The translations under genes and the position numbers were made by a program. The notes under the pieces were generated by a model. It worked only from the letters and a program-made list of their open reading frames with translations, did not search any database and was not told the origin of the DNA. A DNA stretch of 64,000 nt, taken from Marinobacter persicus. Its GTDB lineage: Bacteria > Pseudomonadota > Gammaproteobacteria > Pseudomonadales > Oleiphilaceae. The stretch is taken from NCBI RefSeq assembly GCF_002934325.1, contig NZ_PTIV01000007.1, positions 1 to 64,000 of the forward strand, written 5' to 3'. Shown in pieces: positions 59,844 through 64,000 of this stretch; within the stretch, counting starts at the first letter, position 1, and every line of letters begins with the position of its first letter.

Positions 59844-61247
59844 ATGTCCAAGACACTTGACCTGATCAACGAACACGAAGTGAAGTGGGTTGACCTGCGT
59901 TTTACCGACAGCCGTGGTAAAGAGCAGCACGTAACTCTGCCGGCCACCGAGGTGGACGATGACTTTTTTGCCGACGGCAAAATGTTCGACGGCTCCTCCA
60001 TCGCTGGCTGGAAGGGCATCAACGAATCCGACATGATCCTGATGCCGGTTGACGAAACCGCTGTGCTGGACCCGTTCACCGAAGAAACCACCGTTAACAT
60101 CACCTGCGACATCGTGGAACCGACCACCATGCAGGGTTACGAGCGTGACCCGCGCTCTGTTGCCGCTCGCGCCGAGGAATACCTGAAGTCCACCGGCATC
60201 GCCAACGGCGCACTGTTTGGCCCGGAGCCGGAATTCTTCGTATTCGATTCCGTGAAGTGGAACGTGGACATGCAGGGCGCGTCCTACCACATTCACTCCG
60301 AGGAAGCCGCCTGGGTTTCCGGTGAAGACTTCGACCGTAACAACATCGGCCACCGTCCGGGCGTTAAAGGCGGCTACTTCCCGGTTCCGCCGGTAGACAG
60401 CCTGCACGACCTGCGTGGCGCCATGTGTGCCGCCATGGAGTCCATGGGCCTGGAAATCGAAGTACACCACCACGAAGTGGGCACCGCTGGCCAGTGTGAA
60501 ATCGGCGTTGGCGCCAACACCCTGACCCGCAAGGCTGACGAAGTTCAGATCCTGAAGTACTGCGTGCACAACGTGGCTCACGCCTACGGCAAGACCGCCA
60601 CTTTCATGCCCAAGCCGGTAGTGGGTGACAACGGTTCTGGCATGCACGTACACATGTCCCTGAACAAAGACGGCAACAACCTGTTCGCTGGCGACGGCTA
60701 TGCTGGCCTGAGCGAAATGGCCCTGCACTACATCGGCGGCATCATCAAGCACGCCAAGGCCATCAACGCCTTCACCAACCCGGCCACCAACAGCTACAAG
60801 CGTCTGGTTCCAGGCTTTGAAGCCCCGGTTATGCTGGCCTACTCCGCCCGCAACCGTTCCGCTTCCATCCGTATCCCGTACGTGAACAGCCCGAAAGCGC
60901 GTCGCGTGGAAGTTCGCTTCCCTGACCCGGCGGCCAACCCGTACCTGGCCTTCGCAGCCCTGATGATGGCCGGCCTGGACGGCATCCAGAACAAGATCCA
61001 CCCGGGCGATGCCATGGACAAGGATCTGTACGACCTGCCGAAGGAAGAAGCGCTGAACATCCCGCAGGTAGCTACTACCCTGCAGGAAGCCCTGGAAGCA
61101 CTGAAAGAAGACCACGAGTTCCTGACTCGCGGCGGCGTGTTCACCGAAGACATGATCGCCGGTTACATCGACCTCAAGCAGGGCGAAGTAGAGCAGCTGA
61201 ACATGACTACCCACCCGGTAGAGTTCGACCTGTACTACTCCTGCTAA
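59844..61247 (+). CDS. glnA: Glutamine synthetase type I
   Basis: Joins ammonia to glutamate with ATP, the main entry of nitrogen at low ammonium. It is a dodecamer in the cytoplasm. Conserved GSI motifs are [41 protein letters not shown] and [10 protein letters not shown]. Tyr396 in [10 protein letters not shown] is the adenylylation site used by GlnE. At 467 aa it is full length. GGAG lies 8 bases before the ATG. Control by sigma-54 and NtrC is expected from the upstream elements. Confidence 0.98.
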   Translation: MSKTLDLINEHEVKWVDLRFTDSRGKEQHVTLPATEVDDDFFADGKMFDGSSIAGWKGINESDMILMPVDETAVLDPFTEETTVNITCDIVEPTTMQGYERDPRSVAARAEEYLKSTGIANGALFGPEPEFFVFDSVKWNVDMQGASYHIHSEEAAWVSGEDFDRNNIGHRPGVKGGYFPVPPVDSLHDLRGAMCAAMESMGLEIEVHHHEVGTAGQCEIGVGANTLTRKADEVQILKYCVHNVAHAYGKTATFMPKPVVGDNGSGMHVHMSLNKDGNNLFAGDGYAGLSEMALHYIGGIIKHAKAINAFTNPATNSYKRLVPGFEAPVMLAYSARNRSASIRIPYVNSPKARRVEVRFPDPAANPYLAFAALMMAGLDGIQNKIHPGDAMDKDLYDLPKEEALNIPQVATTLQEALEALKEDHEFLTRGGVFTEDMIAGYIDLKQGEVEQLNMTTHPVEFDLYYSC

Positions 61248-61253
61248 ATGCAT

Positions 61254-61270
61254 TGCACCACTTCGGTGCA
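61254..61270 (+). promoter_or_regulatory. Exact consensus NtrC site just after glnA
   Basis: TGCACC-ACTTC-GGTGCA matches the NtrC consensus in all twelve arm bases. It lies 6 bases past the glnA stop, before the terminator, and about 150 bases upstream of the DUF4124 gene. It could also fold as a short RNA hairpin. Confidence 0.7.
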
Positions 61271-61284
61271 TCGCATTTATCCCC

Positions 61285-61314
61285 GAAAGCCCCGCCCCGT
61301 GCGGGGCTTTTTTA
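61285..61314 (+). terminator. Terminator after glnA
   Basis: AAAGCCCCGC-cccgt-GCGGGGCTTTTTT, strong GC stem with T run. It separates glnA from the DUF4124 and ntrBC genes, so those need their own promoter. Confidence 0.9.
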
Positions 61315-61414
61315 TGCCTTAACGAGATGTAACCACACCACTTGCCTCACCCGTTGCAATGCAATCCCGCCACACTGATAATCGGGCAAAAGGACTGCAA
61401 TACAGGTTACCGGA

Positions 61415-61942
61415 ATGAAAAAACGTCTCGCACTCGCAATCGCTTTTCTGGCTATCACCACCTCAGCGGCTCATGCCGAGGTGTATCGCCACGTGGACGA
61501 ATACGGCAACGTCACTTACTCCGACGAGCCCATTGATGGCGGCGAGACCGTTGAGATCAAACCGGTCACCACCATCACCCTGCCTAAGCCGGAAACCGTC
61601 AAAAAGTCCGACGAGCTGCGGGAAATTGTCAAAGAGGAAGGCGCTGCCTACGAGAGCGTGTCCTTCTCCTACCCGGAGAATAATCAGGCGTTCTACAGCG
61701 GCGGCGGCAATGTCACTTTCCGCTTAAACAGCACGCCCGGCCTGCAAGCCGGCCACAAGTACGAAGTGACCCTGGATGGCCAGCCGATTGGCCAGACCAG
61801 CACCAGTGAGCTTACCATCGAGAACGTTTACCGGGGCACCCACAACGCCAACGTCCATATCGTCGATGAACAAGGCGTTCAGGTAAAAAGCGGTAACCCC
61901 ATCACCTTCACCGTGCACCGCCCATCTGTCATTAATAATTAA
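61415..61942 (+). CDS. Secreted DUF4124-domain protein
   Basis: 175 aa with a Sec signal peptide cleaved near residue 21 (TTSAAHA). The DUF4124 module EVYRHVDEYGNVTYSDEPI follows directly; it is a small envelope domain of unknown function. The C-terminal half has Ig-like beta segments (GGGNVTFRLNSTPGL, TLDGQPIGQTSTSELTI). It probably sits in the periplasm. Such a gene between glnA and ntrB is common in Pseudomonas-like genomes, which hints at a nitrogen link, but none is demonstrated. Confidence 0.85.
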   Translation: MKKRLALAIAFLAITTSAAHAEVYRHVDEYGNVTYSDEPIDGGETVEIKPVTTITLPKPETVKKSDELREIVKEEGAAYESVSFSYPENNQAFYSGGGNVTFRLNSTPGLQAGHKYEVTLDGQPIGQTSTSELTIENVYRGTHNANVHIVDEQGVQVKSGNPITFTVHRPSVINN

Positions 61943-61971
61943 GCCAAAGCTTGCACTCCCAACAACACTTC

Positions 61972-61988
61972 CGCACCATTTCGGTGCG
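61972..61988 (+). promoter_or_regulatory. NtrC-type site over the ntrB promoter
   Basis: CGCACC-ATTTC-GGTGCG, perfect palindrome with NtrC spacing and the same outer-base change as glnA site I. It covers the -35 position of the promoter whose -10 is at 61996, as in the repressing site of the enteric glnL promoter. Confidence 0.75.
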
Positions 61989-61995
61989 CTTGCAC

Positions 61996-62001
61996 TATAA
62001 T
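61996..62001 (+). promoter_or_regulatory. Sigma-70 -10 element for ntrBC
   Basis: TATAAT, exact consensus, 214 bases before the ntrB ATG. The -35 hexamer 17 bases upstream is poor and lies inside the NtrC site. The region 62002-62214 is a long leader with no other feature recognised. Confidence 0.55.
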
Positions 62002-62214
62002 AAGACCATGCCCTGAGCAACCAAAGGGCGAGTTCAGGTTGCGCGTCTCGCTCATTTCACAGGTTGCACCAACCTACAGCACCGGCATGCCTTGTCAGAC
62101 GGCGCCTGCCTGCTCTTGAGCCACGCCACTGCTCACGATTGAGAAAAGCTGGTTTGGTTTTTGCAAAACAGAAACCAAAGAAGGACGACACACGCACCCA
62201 AAACGGAATCCGTT

Positions 62215-63303
62215 ATGTCACCGCACTCCCCAGTCCTGACCCATCATGGATACAAAGGCATTCTGGATGGCCTGACAACGGCAGTACTTGTGCTGGGCGA
62301 GGATCTCAGCATCCGGTACCTGAACCCAGCCGCTGAAAGTCTGTTCAAGATCAGCTCTGCACGAAGTCAGGGGCTTTTGCTGAACGACGTGTTGATCGAC
62401 TCCGAAGGTGCACTGAAAACACTCCATGAGGCCGCCCGGGATGGCCGGACCTACACCCGGCGTGAGGCGGAATTCTTTGTCCTCTTTGGCTCACGACTGG
62501 TCGTGGACTATTCCGTCACCCCACTGTCGACCAACCCCACCGAGCTCCTGATGGAGATCCAGCCTCGCGAGCGCCTGATGCGCATCACCCGCGAGGAAGA
62601 CATTATCTCCCAGCAGGAAGCCAGCCGGATCCTGGTGCGGGGCATGGCCCATGAGATCAAGAACCCGTTGGGCGGCATTCGTGGCGCGGCTCAACTGCTG
62701 GACCGGGAGCTGGCAGACGAAGGCCAGCGCGAATATACCAAAGTGATCATCAACGAGGCCGACCGGCTGCGCAGCCTGGTGGACCGGATGCTGGGCCCGA
62801 ACAAGGCACTGTCGAAGGCTCCCACCAACATCCACGAAGTCCTGGAACGCGTGCGTACCCTCATTGACGCCGAGAGCAAAGGCCGTATCCAGCTCAAGCG
62901 CGATTACGACCCAAGCCTGCCGGAATTCTCCGGCGACAAGGAACAACTGATCCAGGCCTTCCTGAACATTGCCCGGAATGCCATGGAGGCGGCCTTCGAG
63001 AATGAGACCACCGGGCCGGCGACCATCTGCTTCCGCACCCGGGCCTTACGGCAATTCACCATCGGCCACCGCCGGCACCGCCTCGTGTGCCGGGTGGACA
63101 TCATCGACAACGGCCCCGGCATTCCCGCCGACCTGCTGCAGAATATCTTCTATCCCATGATCAGTGGGCGGGCATCGGGTACCGGACTGGGGCTTTCCAT
63201 TACTCAAAGCATCATCGGCCAGCATCACGGCCTGGTGGAATGCGAAAGTGAGCCTGGAAGAACCGATTTCATCATCTTCCTGCCTCTGGAGGACTACCAA
63301 TGA
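62215..63303 (+). CDS. glnL: Nitrogen regulation sensor kinase NtrB
   Basis: Cytoplasmic histidine kinase/phosphatase controlled by PII, acting on NtrC. An N-terminal PAS-like domain (about 1-120) includes LGEDLSIRYLNPAAESLF. The phosphorylated His146 is in MAHEIKNPLGGIRGAAQLL. The ATPase N-box is FLNIARNAMEAA, followed by DNGPGIP and GTGLGLSITQSI. ATG at 62215 is preferred to a TTG 18 codons earlier. At 362 aa it is the usual size. Its stop overlaps the ntrC start (ATGA). Confidence 0.96.
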   Translation: MSPHSPVLTHHGYKGILDGLTTAVLVLGEDLSIRYLNPAAESLFKISSARSQGLLLNDVLIDSEGALKTLHEAARDGRTYTRREAEFFVLFGSRLVVDYSVTPLSTNPTELLMEIQPRERLMRITREEDIISQQEASRILVRGMAHEIKNPLGGIRGAAQLLDRELADEGQREYTKVIINEADRLRSLVDRMLGPNKALSKAPTNIHEVLERVRTLIDAESKGRIQLKRDYDPSLPEFSGDKEQLIQAFLNIARNAMEAAFENETTGPATICFRTRALRQFTIGHRRHRLVCRVDIIDNGPGIPADLLQNIFYPMISGRASGTGLGLSITQSIIGQHHGLVECESEPGRTDFIIFLPLEDYQ

Positions 63304-64000
63304 GCGAACCGGCAAACGTCTGGATTATCGACGACGATCAAAGCATTCGCTGGGTGCTGGAACGTGCCTTGAGCCAGGCCGGTATGCAAACCAGAGTGTT
63401 CGAAAATGGCGAGAACATCATGGCCCGGCTGGAACACGAACGGCCGGACGCCATCATCAGCGACATTCGCATGCCGGGCGTTGATGGCATCACGCTGCTC
63501 TCGCAGGTAGTGGAAAAGCACCAGGATGTCCCTGTCATCATCATGACCGCCCACTCTGATCTGGACAGTGCGGTGACCAGTTACCAGACCGGCGCGTTCG
63601 AATACCTGCCCAAACCGTTCGACGTTGACGAAGCCGTGGCCCTGGCCAAGCGGGCGGTGGCGCATGCGCGGGAAAAACGCGCCACTACGGAGCCTACCCC
63701 AGAGAATGCCCAGCGCAATGCCGAGATCATTGGCGAAGCACCTGCCATGCAGGAGGTATTCCGGGCCATTGGCCGGCTCTCCCATTCCAATATCACCGTA
63801 TTGATCAACGGGGAAAGCGGCACGGGTAAAGAGCTGGTGGCCCAGGCGCTGCACAACCACAGCCCCCGGGCACGCAACCCGTTCATCGCCCTGAACATGG
63901 CGGCGATCCCGAAAGACCTGATTGAATCCGAGTTGTTCGGCCACGAAAAAGGCGCCTTCACCGGTGCCGCAGCCGCCCGCCAGGGCCGCTTTGAGCAGGC
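63300..64000 (+). CDS. glnG: Nitrogen regulator NtrC (5' part, runs off window)
   Basis: Sigma-54 activator; the first 233 codons are present. The receiver domain begins VWIIDDDQSIRWVL, with the phosphorylated residue Asp55 in IISDIRMPGVDG and the conserved Lys in YLPKPFD. The AAA+ domain has Walker A GESGTGKE and the sigma-54 contact loop GAFTGA in FGHEKGAFTGA. The C-terminal Fis-type DNA-binding domain lies beyond the window. GGAGG is 7 bases before the ATG, which overlaps the ntrB stop. It would bind the palindromes near glnA and ntrB. Confidence 0.97.
   Translation, partial: MSEPANVWIIDDDQSIRWVLERALSQAGMQTRVFENGENIMARLEHERPDAIISDIRMPGVDGITLLSQVVEKHQDVPVIIMTAHSDLDSAVTSYQTGAFEYLPKPFDVDEAVALAKRAVAHAREKRATTEPTPENAQRNAEIIGEAPAMQEVFRAIGRLSHSNITVLINGESGTGKELVAQALHNHSPRARNPFIALNMAAIPKDLIESELFGHEKGAFTGAAAARQGRFEQ

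Noticed and set aside
59793..61271. 492-aa open frame antisense to glnA
   Set aside because: Shadow of glnA on the other strand, covering the same bases with no known motif and spanning its promoter-proximal leader.
61340..61360. Possible sigma-54 element before the DUF4124 gene
   Set aside because: The -12 part TTGC is present, but the -24 GG is missing (GC instead), so it falls short of the minimum.

Overview
The window is a chromosomal stretch of a Gram-negative gammaproteobacterium. Gene content, protein sequences and gene order (pilMNOPQ opposite mrcA; argS-SPOR-hslVU; ptsP-rppH; nudF-yqiB-cpdA near thiC and tolC; glnE-ilvE; glnA followed by ntrBC) best fit Marinobacter or a close marine relative. 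This is inferred from protein similarity and synteny that I recall, not from a marker gene. Most of the window is ordinary, well-packed core genome of moderately high GC. No tRNA, rRNA, CRISPR array, prophage or intact insertion sequence was seen.

Layout. 0-5.2 kb: the type IV pilus alignment operon pilMNOPQ (minus strand) ending at a strong terminator, with a hairpin-rich unexplained element beyond it. 5.4-8 kb: penicillin-binding protein 1A. 8-16.8 kb: malic enzyme, ribosomal protein L31, PriA, ArgS, an FtsN-like SPOR protein and the HslVU protease, with a 114-bp inverted-repeat element between the SPOR gene and hslV. 16.8-25.1 kb: PtsP, RppH, a HAD phosphatase, GcvH, the divergent metR/metE pair with a MetR box, and CpdA. 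25.3-31 kb: yqiB, nudF, a TumE/TumA-type toxin-antitoxin pair that looks inserted, thiC with a TPP riboswitch, and tolC.

31-47.2 kb is a lipopolysaccharide/surface-polysaccharide locus. It holds WaaA (Kdo transferase), two different LpxL-type acyltransferases, at least four glycosyltransferases, two ELM1-family putative glycosyltransferases, an O-antigen ligase/polymerase-like membrane protein, a polysaccharide deacetylase, an FkbM methyltransferase, a UDP-sugar dehydrogenase and ManC. Together these could make GDP-mannose and a UDP-hexosaminuronic acid, assemble a heteropolymer, modify it and join it to lipid A-core.

47.2-59.4 kb: ilvE and glnE, then an accessory patch (orphan 80-aa ORF, AbiEi/AbiEii toxin-antitoxin pair, CYTH phosphatase, Rpn-family nuclease, decayed DUF2442 gene), then a porin, Dtd and TypA/BipA. 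59.4-64 kb: a nitrogen-control block with glnA behind a sigma-54 promoter and an array of NtrC-type palindromes, a DUF4124 protein, ntrB and the first 233 codons of ntrC, which runs off the window. GlnE, GlnA, NtrB and NtrC, all parts of one control circuit, lie within about 16 kb.

The most notable non-core signals are the two toxin-antitoxin insertions, each with an inverted repeat over its promoter; the paired ELM1-family genes; the NtrC site array, including an exact consensus site just after glnA; a perfect 10-bp-arm palindrome between thiC and tolC; and three hairpin-rich intergenic elements.
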